Notes: a model not told the origin generated them from the letters alone. DNA of 64,000 nt from Diphasiastrum complanatum (GCA_029204225.1 CM055115.1:7713710-7777709), one strand, 5' to 3'. Positions 45,604-57,394 are shown, counted from the first letter of the stretch. Translations and numbers: made by a program.

Positions 45604-48600
45604 ATGGCTTCCAATGGTGGGATCATGCTAGAGTCTAGTGAAAGGTTGAGTTCATCAAACTACTCTACTTGGAAAGTGAGGATGGAGTCCTTACTTGAGT
45701 TGAATGAACTCATGGACATAGTTGCAGAAATTGAAGAGAGACCTCTCACACTTCAAGAGCAACAAAGTTTTGATAAGAAGGCCAAAAGGGCTCTTCATAT
45801 CATTAAAATGAATGTTACAAATGAACTTCTCAAGGAAGTTGGAAAGTGTCAAAGTGCAAGTGAGGCATGGAATGCCTTAAAGAAGCTCTTTGAATCAAAG
45901 TCCACATCTAGGGTATTGACCCTAAGGAGACAAATATTTTCTAGTAGGCAAAGAGAGGGTGAAAGTGCTCATGCATTTATCTTGAGAGTTAAGTCCCTAA
46001 GTGATGATTTAGCATGCATTGATGAGAACATAAAAGATGGTGAAATAGTCCAACTTATGTTGAATGGTTTGCTAAATGAACATGCTAACCTTGTGCAAAG
46101 TTTTGCCATTCAAAGAGTCTTGCCAAGTGTGGTTGACTTGCAAGAAATCTTATTGGCTGAAGAACATAGGTTGCAATCAAAGCTTGATGGTGCATCCTTG
46201 CAAGGTGGAGGTGAAGAGGCTTTCTTCACAAAAGGCAAATTCAAGGGCAAAGGTAAAGGCAAAGGGAAATGGTCCAAAGGTGGTAACTTTGATCATGATG
46301 ATCACTCTTCCTCTTCCTCTTCTACTAAGAACAATAAGTCAAAGTTCAAGTGCTTTTATTGTGGGATAAAAGGTCATTTTGCAAATGAATGTTATAAGAA
46401 GAAAAGAGAGCAAGGAGAGAGGCAAGGAAATCTTACAATAGATGAGGAAGAACATAACACATGTGAATCACTTGTTATGACTTCAAGTTTGTTAGCCAAC
46501 ATAGATGATAATGATCCTTGGTGGATTGATAGTGGAGCCTCATCTCACATGACAAGACATAAGGAATACTTTACATCCTTATTGTCTTATGAGGGAGAAG
46601 GTAACATCATCTACACTGCAAATGATGGTCAATGTGACATCAAAGGCATAGGCACTATTCCTATTTCCCTTTCAACAAATAGGAAAGCAAATCTTGAAAA
46701 TGTTTTGTACATTCCTTCAATCACTAAGAATTTGCTTAGTGTAAGTCAAATGATTGACAAAGGACTTGATGTGGAGTTCATTGGAGATGCATGTTTGATA
46801 AGTAAATGTGGATCCTTGATTGCTCAAGGTAGGAGGCATGGTAAACTTTTCAAGCTTGATGCATGTGTGATCTCTAATCATGAAGGATGTATGGCTAGGG
46901 AGCAATTGACAAACCAAGAAGTTTGGCACAAGAGGTTGGGCCATCCCAACTTCAAATCTTTGGAGGTAATGGCAAAGAAAGAGCTTGTTCTTGGTCTCCC
47001 TAAAAGTCTTGTTGCAAACAATAGTGTTTGTGAACATTGTGCCTTGTCCAAATCTCATAGACTTGCTTATTCTAGATCTACTTCTAGATCTAAAGAAGCT
47101 TTTCAACTTGTGCATTCTGATATTCATTCTTCTAGTACAACTAGCAATGGTGGGGCAAAGATGTATGCAACTTTCATTGATGACTTTAGTAGGTATACTT
47201 GGATCTATCTTCTTAAAAGTAAGGATGAAGTGTTTGCTGCATTTGTCAAGTTCAAGAATGAAATGGAAAACCAATTCAATACAAAGATCAAATGCTTAAG
47301 ATCTGATAATGGAGGGGAATACACCTCAAATAGGTTCAAAGACTTTTGTATAGCACATGGGATTAAGAGGGAGATGTCTAGTCCTAGGACTCCACAACAG
47401 AATGGAGTGGCCGAGAGGAAGAATAGAACCCTTTGTGAATGTGCCAAGGCAATGAGACTACATGCTAATCTTGCTAAGTCTTTTTGGGGGGAAGCTTTAG
47501 CATGTGCTAACTATCTATGTAATAGATGGACAAGTGCTTCCTTGGATGGTAAAACTCCTCATGAGGTTCTTTATGGTAGAAGGCCGAGTGTCAAGCATTG
47601 TAGGATCTTTGGATGTACATGTTTTGTCAATATCACACTTGATGATAGAACTAAAGAAGATCCTTCATCAAAGAAGGGTGTGTTTGTTGGCTATAGTGAA
47701 GTAAGCAAGGCTTACAAAGTGTACATTCCTTCTACAAAGAAAGTTGTCATAAGTAGGGATGTCATCTTTCATGAAGAGAATGTTTCCAATGTTGTTGATG
47801 TTGATGTTGATGTGCCTACTAATCATCATGATGTGCAAGATGTCTTGGATGAAGATGGAGATGCCACTCCAAAGCAAACTTCAAGGAAGACTCAAAGGCA
47901 AAGGGCTAAGCCATCAAGGCTAACCTATGATGAAAAAGGAAAGCAAGTGGTGGACAACTCTGACTTTGCTTTTCTTACCTCTTTTGATGAACCAACTTGT
48001 GTAGGTGAAGCAATTCAAAAGAAGGAATGGATCCAAGCCATGGATCATGAGCATCAAGCACTCATCAAAAGCAACACATGGAGGTTGGTAAAGCTTCCAA
48101 AGGACAAGAAGGCAATTGGTTGTAAGTGGATCTTCAAGATCAAGACAAATCAAGATGGATCAATCAACAAGTACAAGGCAAGGTTGGTGGCAAAGGGGTA
48201 TGCTCAAGAATATGGTATTGACTATGATGAGACCTTTGCACCCGTGGCAAAGATGGTAACTATTCGAATCCTAATCTCTCTTGCAACTCTTTATGATTGG
48301 GATATGTGGCAAATGGATGTTACTAATGCCTTCTTGAATGGTGATCTTGAAGAAGATATTTACATGGAGCAACCCGAGGGCTATGTTTCACATGATGAGC
48401 CTAATCATGTGTGCTATCTCCAAAAGAGTTTGTATGGGCTAAAGCAAGCACCAAGGAGTTGGTATGCTAAGCTCAATTCCTTCTTACTTTCTCAAAACTT
48501 TGTTATGAGTGAGTATGATCATTCTCTCTACTTTAGATTGAATGAAAATGATATCACTTTACTTTTGATCTATGTTGATGACATTATCTTAAGTGGTGGT

Positions 48601-49557
48601 AACAATCTAGATATAGATGAAATCAAGATGGCACTCAAAAGAGAGTTTGAAATTCAAGATCTTGGTAAACTTCATTATATCTTAGGAATAGAGATTATTA
48701 GAACTTCTAAATCTACATTCATATGTCAAGAAAAGTATGTTAACTCTATTCTAAAAAGGTTTCATATGGAAGATTGTAAAGTTGTTTCTACTCCTATGGA
48801 ATCAAATGTAAAGCTAACTACAAGAAGTAATGAAAGATCCTTCAAGGACATTACTCTCTATAGAAAGCTAATAGGATCTCTTATATGGTTAACCATCACA
48901 AGACCTGATCTAAGCTTTGTGGTTGGTAAACTAAGTCAATTTATGCAAGATCCTAGTGAGGCTCATTGGAAGCTAGGAAAGAGAGTACTTAGATACATCT
49001 CGGGATCTAGAGATTTTGGCATCTTGTATGGAGGTACTACACCTAACCTTTGTGGATTTTCAGATTCAGATTTTGCAGGTGATCAAATGGATAGGAAGTC
49101 AACAAGTGCCTTTGCAATCTATCTTGGAGATGGAGTGGTCTCATGGCTATCAAAGAAGCAACCAACTATCTCTCTATCTTCCACCGAAGCCGAGTACAAG
49201 GCATTAACAACATGCACCAAGGAGATTCTTTGGATCAAGAGGATGTTATTGGATGTTCACTTGCTGGAACCAGAGAAGACTCCAATCATACTTTGTGATA
49301 ACCTTTCAGCCCAAAGCTTGGCAAGCAATCCTGTTTTTCATGCAAGGAGCAAGCACATTGAGATTGCTCACCATTTTGTGAGAGATCAAGTCATTGCCAA
49401 AGAGGTGGAGCTTCAACATGTCTCTTCAAAGGAGTGTGTGGCTGATATCTTCACCAAACCATTGGGAAAGGACCTATATTTAATGCATAGATCTAATCTT
49501 GGAATGTGCTCAAAGACTATGTTGAAACTAGCATCCAATGTTGAAGAGGGAGTGTGA
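45604..49557 (+). CDS. Ty1/copia GAG-POL polyprotein
   Basis: 1317 residues in one unbroken frame. It provides the capsid and enzymes that copy the element's RNA into DNA in cytoplasmic particles and insert it into the genome. In order: GAG with an N-terminal SNYSTWKVRMESLL segment (about 18-31) and UBN2-type capsid region (about 55-195); a lysine/glycine-rich stretch (210-227); a CX2CX4HX4C zinc knuckle (C250, C253, H258, C263); protease with D309-S310-G311; integrase with an HHCC zinc site (H442, H447, C476, C479) and DDE residues D506, D568, E604, the last two 35 residues apart as is typical; reverse transcriptase (about 810-1060) with YVDD at 990-993; RNase H (about 1150-1290) with D1154/D1156, E1195 or E1197 and D1232 as acidic candidates. 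All key motifs are present. The start has A at -3 and G at +4. The stop TGA (49555-49557) lies inside the 3' LTR's first five bases. GAG and POL share one frame, so GAG excess would need another mechanism. Confidence 0.97.
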   Translation: MASNGGIMLESSERLSSSNYSTWKVRMESLLELNELMDIVAEIEERPLTLQEQQSFDKKAKRALHIIKMNVTNELLKEVGKCQSASEAWNALKKLFESKSTSRVLTLRRQIFSSRQREGESAHAFILRVKSLSDDLACIDENIKDGEIVQLMLNGLLNEHANLVQSFAIQRVLPSVVDLQEILLAEEHRLQSKLDGASLQGGGEEAFFTKGKFKGKGKGKGKWSKGGNFDHDDHSSSSSSTKNNKSKFKCFYCGIKGHFANECYKKKREQGERQGNLTIDEEEHNTCESLVMTSSLLANIDDNDPWWIDSGASSHMTRHKEYFTSLLSYEGEGNIIYTANDGQCDIKGIGTIPISLSTNRKANLENVLYIPSITKNLLSVSQMIDKGLDVEFIGDACLISKCGSLIAQGRRHGKLFKLDACVISNHEGCMAREQLTNQEVWHKRLGHPNFKSLEVMAKKELVLGLPKSLVANNSVCEHCALSKSHRLAYSRSTSRSKEAFQLVHSDIHSSSTTSNGGAKMYATFIDDFSRYTWIYLLKSKDEVFAAFVKFKNEMENQFNTKIKCLRSDNGGEYTSNRFKDFCIAHGIKREMSSPRTPQQNGVAERKNRTLCECAKAMRLHANLAKSFWGEALACANYLCNRWTSASLDGKTPHEVLYGRRPSVKHCRIFGCTCFVNITLDDRTKEDPSSKKGVFVGYSEVSKAYKVYIPSTKKVVISRDVIFHEENVSNVVDVDVDVPTNHHDVQDVLDEDGDATPKQTSRKTQRQRAKPSRLTYDEKGKQVVDNSDFAFLTSFDEPTCVGEAIQKKEWIQAMDHEHQALIKSNTWRLVKLPKDKKAIGCKWIFKIKTNQDGSINKYKARLVAKGYAQEYGIDYDETFAPVAKMVTIRILISLATLYDWDMWQMDVTNAFLNGDLEEDIYMEQPEGYVSHDEPNHVCYLQKSLYGLKQAPRSWYAKLNSFLLSQNFVMSEYDHSLYFRLNENDITLLLIYVDDIILSGGNNLDIDEIKMALKREFEIQDLGKLHYILGIEIIRTSKSTFICQEKYVNSILKRFHMEDCKVVSTPMESNVKLTTRSNERSFKDITLYRKLIGSLIWLTITRPDLSFVVGKLSQFMQDPSEAHWKLGKRVLRYISGSRDFGILYGGTTPNLCGFSDSDFAGDQMDRKSTSAFAIYLGDGVVSWLSKKQPTISLSSTEAEYKALTTCTKEILWIKRMLLDVHLLEPEKTPIILCDNLSAQSLASNPVFHARSKHIEIAHHFVRDQVIAKEVELQHVSSKECVADIFTKPLGKDLYLMHRSNLGMCSKTMLKLASNVEEGV
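49543..49552 (+). other. Polypurine tract of the copia element
   Basis: GAAGAGGGAG, all purine, directly before the 3' LTR. It is also coding: it encodes the last residues of the polyprotein. Confidence 0.9.
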
Positions 49558-50207
49558 AAATTGTCAACATTTCCTAGGTAGTTTGAGGCCTAAATTGGCT
49601 AAAATTGTAAATAGTTTTGGTTCTGGAGTTTCACACGTGTGAACCAGGCCACAATGTTTTTATTTACTGTATTTTTTCAGTATGATGAAGTGTCAAACTT
49701 CATACCCTTCAAAATGAGACCATTTTGATGTATTTTGGTCATATAAGCCATTTTTAGCTATTTTTCCTATATAGGGAATATCTAGGGTCAAGTACCTTCT
49801 AGAGAGAGGAGAGAGAGTCATCTTCCTCATCCATAAATAGTAGGGAAGTCGTGGAGAACAGGTTGGAGAAACCTTTTGTATGCTTCATTGAGATCAATAG
49901 ATCATTGTCATTGTTTCTTCCTCCATTGAGAGCATTGTTGTGTGTATTGTCTTCAAGCTATTGTGTATGATCTTAGGTGCTTTCCAAAAGTGATAGGCTG
50001 ATGTATTATGGACTGTATAATGCTATTTTGGGCCGCACTTGATGTTTATGGAAGTTTCCATTTGTGATAAATGCTTTTTGATCAAGTTCTTTGCATTCTA
50101 GGTAGCATAGAATGTGTTGCCAATTCCTAGCTTATGTAGTTTGGAGTGCAAGCATTCAAGCCAATGATCTTGGAGTTTAGATCCACTTAGGATCTGTATT
50201 TTTCACA
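49553..50207 (+). repeat. 3' LTR of the copia element
   Basis: 655 bp, offset 5776 from the 5' LTR, with the same TGTGAAAA...TTTTCACA ends. No difference seen on reading side by side. Confidence 0.96.
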
Positions 50208-50212
50208 CAAAA

Positions 50213-50545
50213 AAGTTCCAATGTCAGAAGTCAGCAGCGACAGGGGCGAACATCTCACAGAAAGGCCTTTGTCACCAGTTAATAAGGTTCTTGGGTTTTA
50301 CGAAAGCAATATAAATTTAATCTACGCTTTTCCCAGACAAAGTGATATTTTCAAAGTTAAGTAATTTTTCAGTACAAAGAGCTGAGCCTCCGACTTGTGG
50401 CGTGCCAGCTTCAATGTTAATAAAAAGTGGCCAGTAAATTGAGTACTGTGCCAAGTAGCTCAAATGTATAGTTAATTTTTGGGAGACACCTTTACTTTAA
50501 CCTGACATCTGATGAGGACATCAGATTTTATAAAGGTGGGGTGGA
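50213..50545 (+). repeat. Inverted array segment 2, right of the copia insertion
   Basis: Completes the internal region begun at 42515. It ends with the hairpin and the purine tract before the LTR at 50546. It carries the aaggttctt variant of the left-end group (near 50285), unlike the aagcttctt of 53065. Confidence 0.88.
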
Positions 50546-53323
50546 TGTTGTAAAGTTACGCCTACAAGCTTTACTTCCGGCGCCGGCGGCGCCAACATTG
50601 TCCCCGGCGCCAGCAGCACCCCTGTCGCTCCCGGCGCCACTGTGACCAGAATACAGCCGGCGCCAAGTCCCTATGGCTGAAAATCTTTCATCGGTTCTAG
50701 CGAAGTCCAGAGAGCTCAGATCGATGTGCAATCGCCTCACACGATCTAGGCATGATTAAAGGAAGCTCAATAAACTCTAGAGAGAGAGAGAGAGAGAGAA
50801 AACGTGCTCTACCAGCCTGGGTAGAGTACTTGGTATGAGGGGAGGTGGCGAATCCCACCAACAGTATAGGGGAGTGCGGGTTGCGACTCAGGGCGAGCTC
50901 CAACCAAGTCTCAGCCTCCCTTGCTGGAATGTTGTCCTGGCACTTGCCTTGGCATGCCAGCGCCCCGGAGACTAGGGTCGGTCACACACTCGAAATGTAA
51001 CCTTCTCAGATTTATCAATAAAGTGGCACTTTTCTCAAGCTGACTCTGATCACCTTCTGGGTTTCAGTGTTCGGTAAAAGCGCCAGTTGTAAGGCCGCTT
51101 AAGACTTTTTAGTTTGGCACATAGCCGAGGGTCGTATCCCGGGACGCCAGCGGTATGCCGTCGGGACCGTTCGGTCCGTGGCGCCAGCGGTATGCTGTCG
51201 GGACCATTTGGTCCAGGAACTGGTTGTCTCCACATCTGTCGCGGCTTGTGGTTCTGAATGTTCCTTGCATGAACGTGAATGGGCTAAGCTCTCGGGGAAC
51301 GGGCTCTAACCTGTCGGCTGAGTTGGATGGCTTGCTCGGGTGGAAGTTACCTGTTTATGGCTGTCCAGTCTGGCGTGGCGCCAGGTTGGCTTCCAGCGCT
51401 CATGACGAAGCTTTCGGTTGGTTGAGTCTGATGTAAGTCAAACCACTCGCTTGGAATGGATGTTACTCGTTTGTAAGGAAGCTTCGAGTTGGATAAGTTT
51501 GATGTATGTCGGGCGACTTGCTAGGAGGAGAGTCACCCACATCGGGACCCCCGATCTGGCACGGCGCCAGGTTGGATCTCAATGCTGGTTTCTGAACTTC
51601 CAGCTGCTTAAGATTGATCGTTGTTGACGAGCTGGCTGCTTGTATGTCAAGTGGGTTTGGACGGCAAGAGTTGTAGGCTGGGAAGCTAAGTCGTGGCTCC
51701 CGGCTCCCTTCGGGATGCCTGCGCTACATGTGGTGTCAGAGCCGACTGGCCCGTCAGCTATGTGGATCTCACGGGGATGGCCATTGTTTGGGGTTCATCG
51801 GGACGATCGTTGTGCAAGGTGCTGCCCACGGTGTAAGCACGGGTGCGTCCACGTTGGGGGTGGTCGGCAAAACGGGGGCTTGATGAGTCAAGGTGCTCCC
51901 CTTGAGGCGTAAGCGCGGTCAGTTTCCGCGGCTCGGGCCTGGCGCCGTCTGCACGTAGGACAATGCGCTGCCATTGGGCACGGTCTGTGCCTTGTGGGGT
52001 GCGGGGTGACATATTCGCGATAGCCACCGTTCGTTTAGCTATAAGGGCTATCGACCAAATTTGGTGGGGGCGTTACTGAGGCGATGTGCTGCCTAACGGT
52101 GAAAGCACGGGTGCGTCCACGATTGGGGTGGTATGCGGTCGATCGTTTAGCTATAAGGGCTATCGACTAGATTTGGTGGGGGCGTCACTGAGGCAATGTG
52201 CTGTTCAACGGTGAAAGCACGGGTGCGTCCGCGGGGGTGGTATATTCAAGGATAGCTGCCGATCGTTTAGCTATAAGGGCTATCGAGCAAAAAGTGGTGG
52301 GGCGTGACCGAGGCAATGTCCTGCTTAATGGTGAAAGCACGGGTAGTTGGAGGGGTGTCCTCTGTGGGCTGGTTCTGTGATCCATCTGTATGGGCGCGGC
52401 CAGGCAAAGGTCCTTTGGCAGGACTATCTCAAAGGGGGACCTTGTCTTTGTTACCTGTTAGTGAACCTGCCTGAGTGTCTTGCTTGCATGTATTCGTGGT
52501 GAGGTTTGCATGATTGCTTGTGATACAAGGAGCTGATGGCTTGAGAAGGGACCTTTCTTTTGAAGGCTGACGCCATCAAACAAAGAGGACTACAGAATAT
52601 GGGGGCGGATTCGCAGTTCAAGTACTCGCACGTGAACGACAACGAAACGACTCGATGTTTGCAAAGGATGGATGGCTGGCCTATTTCTTGGGTTACTTTC
52701 ATTTGCGACGACGCCCACCAAACGCAAGCAGGAAGTCAAAAGTTGGAAAGAGCAATTTCAAGAGAGATCTTCTATGGAACAGTTGGTCTTCATTTGGGAT
52801 GGCTACCTTCGGAACTGAAACTCACTTAAATGACAAGGAGAGAAATCAAGGTGCAGAAGCAACAAGGCGCGGAGTGGACCATGAAGTATCCTTTGGCTTA
52901 GGGAGCCCTGATACCTGTGCGGAATCGATCAAATCTGGAGATCGGGGAGCTCAGCACAAAGTGCATCAAGGACAAATCGGGAGCTCAAAGGAGTTCCAAT
53001 GTCAGAAGTCAGCAGCGACAGGGGCGAACATCTCACAGAAAGGCCTTTGTCACCAGTTAATAAGCTTCTTGGGTTTTACGAAAGCAATATAAATTTAATC
53101 TACGCTTTTCCCAGACAAAGTGATATTTTCAAAGTTAAGTAATTTTTCAGTACAAAGAGCTGAGCCTCCGACTTGTGGCGTGCCAGCTTCAATGTTAATA
53201 AAAAGTGGCCAGTAAATTGAGTACTGTGCCAAGTAGCTCAAATGTATAGTTAATTTTTGGGAGACACCTTTACTTTAACCTGACATCTGATGAGGACATC
53301 AGATTTTATAAAGGTGGGGTGGA
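50546..53323 (+). repeat. Inverted array unit, complete
   Basis: 2778 bp: LTR 50546-51728 (1183 bp), primer site 51731-51743, internal region 51729-53323. Read on the plus strand, this is the easiest copy for seeing the element in sense. Changes include gatgagctgg-type gttgacgagc near 51625 (gttggcgagc elsewhere) and agttgtagg near 51667. Confidence 0.92.
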
Positions 53324-53826
53324 TGTTGTAAAGTTACGCCTACAAGCTTTACTTCCGGCGCCGGCGGCGCCAACATTGTCCCCGGCGCCAGCAGCACCCC
53401 TGTCGCTCCCGGCGCCACTGTGACCAAAATACAGCCGGCGCCAAGTCCCTATGGCTGAAAATCTTTCATCGGTTCTAGCGAAGTCCAGAGAGCTCAGATC
53501 GATGTGCAATCGCCTCACACGATCTAGGCATGATTAAAGGAAGCTCAATAAACTCTAGAGAGAGAGAGAGAGAGAGAGAAAACGTGCTCTACCAGCCTGG
53601 GTAGAGTACTTGGTATGAGGGGAGGTGGCGAATCCCACCAACAGTATAGGGGAGTGCGGGTTGCGACTCAGGGCGAGCTCCAACCAAGTCTCAGCCTCCC
53701 TTGCTGGAATGTTGTCCTGGCACTTGCCTTGGCATGCCAGCGCCCCGGAGACTAGGGTCGGTCACACACTCGAAATGTAACCTTCTCAGATTTATCAATA
53801 AAGTGGCACTTTCCTCAAGCTGACTC
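53324..53826 (+). repeat. Inverted LTR, truncated at the third inversion
   Basis: LTR from TGTTGTAAAG to gctgactc, ending about 26 bp after AATAAA. Confidence 0.88.
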
Positions 53827-53832
53827 ATCGCC
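53822..53832. other. Inversion junction J5 with unclear filler
   Basis: Plus-sense LTR ending gactc meets minus-sense internal sequence gcccccaccaaa. The bases atc between them match neither side continuously. They may be filler, or come from the acatcgcc 13 bp upstream in the minus-sense parent after a small deletion. Confidence 0.75.
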
Positions 53833-54614
53833 CCCACCAAATTTGGTCGATAGCCCTTATAGCTAAACGAACGGTGGCTATCGCGAATATGTCACCCCGC
53901 ACCCCACAAGGCACAGACAGATGTGGAGACAACCAGTTCCTGGACCAAATGGTCCCGACAGCATACCGCTGGCGCCACGGACCGAACGGTCCCGACGGCA
54001 TACCGCTGGCGTCCCGGGATACGACCCTCGGCTTTGTGCCAAACTAAAAAGTCTTAAGCGGCCTTACAACTGGCGCTTTTACCGAACACTGAAACCCAGA
54101 AGGTGATCAGAGTCAGCTTGAGGAAAGTGCCACTTTATTGATAAATCTGAGAAGGTTACATTTCGAGTGTGTGACCGACCCTAGTCTCCGGGGCGCTGGC
54201 ATGCCAAGGGAAGTGCCAGGACAACATTCCAGCAAGGGAGGCTGAGACTTGGTTGGAGCTCGCCCTGAGTCGCAACCCGCACTCCCCTATACTGTTGGTG
54301 GGATTTGCCACCTCCCCTCATACCAAGTACTCTACCCAGGCTGGAAGAGCACGTTTTCTCTCTCTCTCTCTCTCTCTCTCTAGAGTTTATTGAGCTTCCT
54401 TTAATCATGCCTAGATCGTGTGAGGCGATTGCACATCGATCTGAGCTCTCTGGACTTCGCTAGAACCGATGAAAGATTTTCAGCCATAGGGACTTGGCGC
54501 CGGCTGTATTTTGGTCACAGTGGCGCCGGGAGCGACAGGGGTGCTGCTGGCGCCGGGGACAATGTTGGCGCCGCCGGCGCCGGAAGTAAAGCTTGTAGGC
54601 GTAACTTTACAACA
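53829..54614 (-). repeat. Rearranged unit after J5, with a deletion of about 745 bp
   Basis: A piece of internal leader of about 88 bp (to about 53916) is joined to LTR sequence from about 53917 to 54614. The join cacagacagatg has GAC in common with both parents. Relative to unit 1, positions about 2661-3405 are missing, including the primer site and LTR sense 3' end. Confidence 0.88.
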
Positions 54615-57394
54615 TCCACCCCACCTTTATAAAATCTGATGTCCTCATCAGATGTCAGGTTAAAGTAAAGGTGTCTCCCAAAAATTAACTATACATTTGA
54701 GCTACTTGGCACAGTACTCAATTTACTGGCCACTTTTTATTAACATTGAAGCTGGCACGCCACAAGTCGGAGGCTCAGCTCTTTGTACTGAAAAATTACT
54801 TAACTTTGAAAATATCACTTTGTCTGGGAAAAGCGTAGATTAAATTTATATTGCTTTCGTAAAATCCAAGAAGCTTATTAACTGGTGACAAAGGCCTTTC
54901 TGTGAGATGTTCGCCCCTGTCGCTGCTGACTTCTGACATTGGAACTCCTTTGAGCTCCCGATTTGTCCTTGATGCACTTTGTGCTGAGCTCCCCGATCTC
55001 CAGATTTGATCGATTCCGCACAGGTATCAGGGCTCCCTAAGCCAAAGGATACTTCATGGTCCACTCCGCGCCTTGTTGCTTCTGCACCTTGATTTCTCTC
55101 CTTGTCATTTAAGTGAGTTTCAGTTCCGAAGGTAGCCATCCCAAATGAAGACCAACTGCTCCATAGAAGATCTCCCTTGAAATTGCTCTTTCCAACTTTT
55201 GACTTCCTGCTTGCGTTTGGTGGGCGTCGTCGCAAATGAAAGTAACCCAAGAAATAGGCCAGCCATCCATCCTTTGCAAACATCGAGTCGTTTCGTTGTC
55301 GTTCACGTGCGAGTACTTGAACTGCGAATCCGCCCCCATATTCTGTAGTCCTCTTTGTTTGATGGCGTCAGCCTTCAAAAGAAAGGTCCCTTCTCAAGCC
55401 ATCAGCTCCTTGTATCACAAGCAATCATGCAAACCTCACCACGAATACATGCAAGCAAGACACTCAGGCAGGTTCACTAACAGGTAACAAAGACAAGGTC
55501 CCCCTTTGAGATAGTCCTGCCAAAGGACCTTTGCCTGGCCGCGCCCATACAGATGGATCACAGAACCAGCCCACAGAGGACACCCCTCCAACTACCCGTG
55601 CTTTCACCATTAAGCAGGACATTGCCTCGGTCACGCCCCACCACTTTTTGCTCGATAGCCCTTATAGCTAAACGATCGGCAGCTATCCTTGAATATACCA
55701 CCCCCGCGGACGCACCCGTGCTTTCACCGTTGAACAGCACATTGCCTCAGTGACGCCCCCACCAAATCTAGTCGATAGCCCTTATAGCTAAACGATCGAC
55801 TGCATACCACCCCAATCGTGGACGCACCCGTGCTTTCACCGTTAGGCAGCACATCGCCTCAGTAACGCCCCCACCAAATTTGGTCGATAGCCCTTATAGC
55901 TAAACGAACGGTGGCTATCGCGAATATGTCACCCCGCACCCCACAAGGCACAGACCGTGCCCAATGGCAGCGCATTGTCCTACGTGCAGACGGCGCCAGG
56001 CCCGAGCCGCGGAAACTGACCGCGCTTACGCCTCAAGGGGAGCACCTTGACTCATCAAGCCCCCGTTTTGCCGACCACCCCCAACGTGGACGCACCCGTG
56101 CTTACACCATGGGCAGCACCTTGCACAACGATCGTCCCGATGAACCCCAAACAATGGCCATCCCCGTGAGATCCACATAGCTGACGGGCCAGTCGGCTCT
56201 GACACCACATGTAGCGCAGGCATCCCGAAGGGAGCCGGGAGCCACGACTTAGCTTCCCAGCATACAACTCTTGCCGTCCAAACCCACTTGACATACAAGA
56301 AGCCAGCTCGCCAACAACGATCAATCTTAAGCAGCTGGAAGTTCAGAAACCAGCATTGAGATCCAACCTGGCGCCGTGCCAGATCGGGGGTCCCGATGTG
56401 GGTGACTCTCCTCCTAGCAAGTCGCCCGACATACATCAAACTTAACCAAATCGAAGCTTCCTTACAAACGAGTAACATCCATTCCAAGCGAGTGGTTTGA
56501 CTTACATCAGACTCAACCAACCGAAAGCTTCGTCACGAGCGCTGGAAGCCAACCTGGCGCCACGCCAGACTGGACAGCCATAAACAGGTAACTTCCACCC
56601 GAGCAAGCCATCCAACTCAGCCGACAGGTTAGAGCCCGTTCCCCGAGAGCTTAGCCCATTCACGTTCATGCAAGGAACATTCAGAACCACAAGCCGCGAC
56701 AGATGTGGAGACAACCAGTTCCTGGACCAAATGGTCCCGACAGCATACCGCTGGCGCCACGGACCGAACAGTCCCGACGGCATACCGCTGGCGTCCCGGG
56801 ATACGACCCTCGGCTATGTGCCAAACTAAAAAGTCTTAAGCGGCCTTACAACTGGCGCTTTTACCGAACACTGAAACCCAGAAGGTGATCAGAGTCAGCT
56901 TGAGGAAAGTGCCACTTTATTGATAAATCTAAGAAGGTTACATTTCGAGTGTGTGACCGACCCTAGTCTCCGGGGCGCTGGCACGCCAAGGCAAGTGCCA
57001 GGACTACATTCCAGCAAGGGAGGCTGAGACTTGGTTGGAGCTCGCCCTGAGTCGCAACCCGCACTCCCCTATACTGTTGGTGGGATTCGCCACCTCCCCT
57101 CATACCAAGTACTCTATCCAGGCTGGTAGAGCACGTTTTCTCTCTCTCTCTCTCTCTCTCTAGAGTTTATTGAGCTTCCTTTAATCATGCCTAGATCGTG
57201 TGAGGCGATTGCACATCGATCTGAGCTCTCTGGACTTCGCTAGAACCGATGAAAGATTTTCAGCCATAGGGACTTGGCGCCGGCTGTATTTTGGTCACAG
57301 TGGCGCCGGGAGCGACAGGGGTGCTGCTGGCGCCGGGGACAATGTTGGCGCCGCCGGCGCCGGAAGTAAAGCTTGTAGGCGTAACTTTACAACA
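54615..57394 (-). repeat. Array unit 15
   Basis: 2780 bp: internal region 54615-56209, LTR 56210-57394. It has more private changes than most units (gcatacaact near 56260, caagaagcc near 56297, gaacagtcc near 56767, ctatccagg near 57113). Confidence 0.9.

Larger units (their letters stand above)
43777..50207 (+). mobile_element. Complete Ty1/copia LTR retrotransposon
   Basis: 6431 bp: 5' LTR 43777-44431, primer site 44432-44443, leader 44444-45603, one polyprotein frame 45604-49557, purine tract 49543-49552, 3' LTR 49553-50207. Domain order GAG-protease-integrase-reverse transcriptase-RNase H defines Ty1/copia. The two LTRs have equal length and I see no difference between them, and the frame is unbroken, so the insertion looks recent and may be autonomous. 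Its AT-rich composition contrasts with the GC-richer array. It lies in the internal region of an inverted array unit, in that unit's sense orientation. Confidence 0.96.

Noticed and set aside
46717-47274. 185-codon minus-strand frame inside the copia element
   Set aside because: Shadow of the integrase-coding frame on the other strand.
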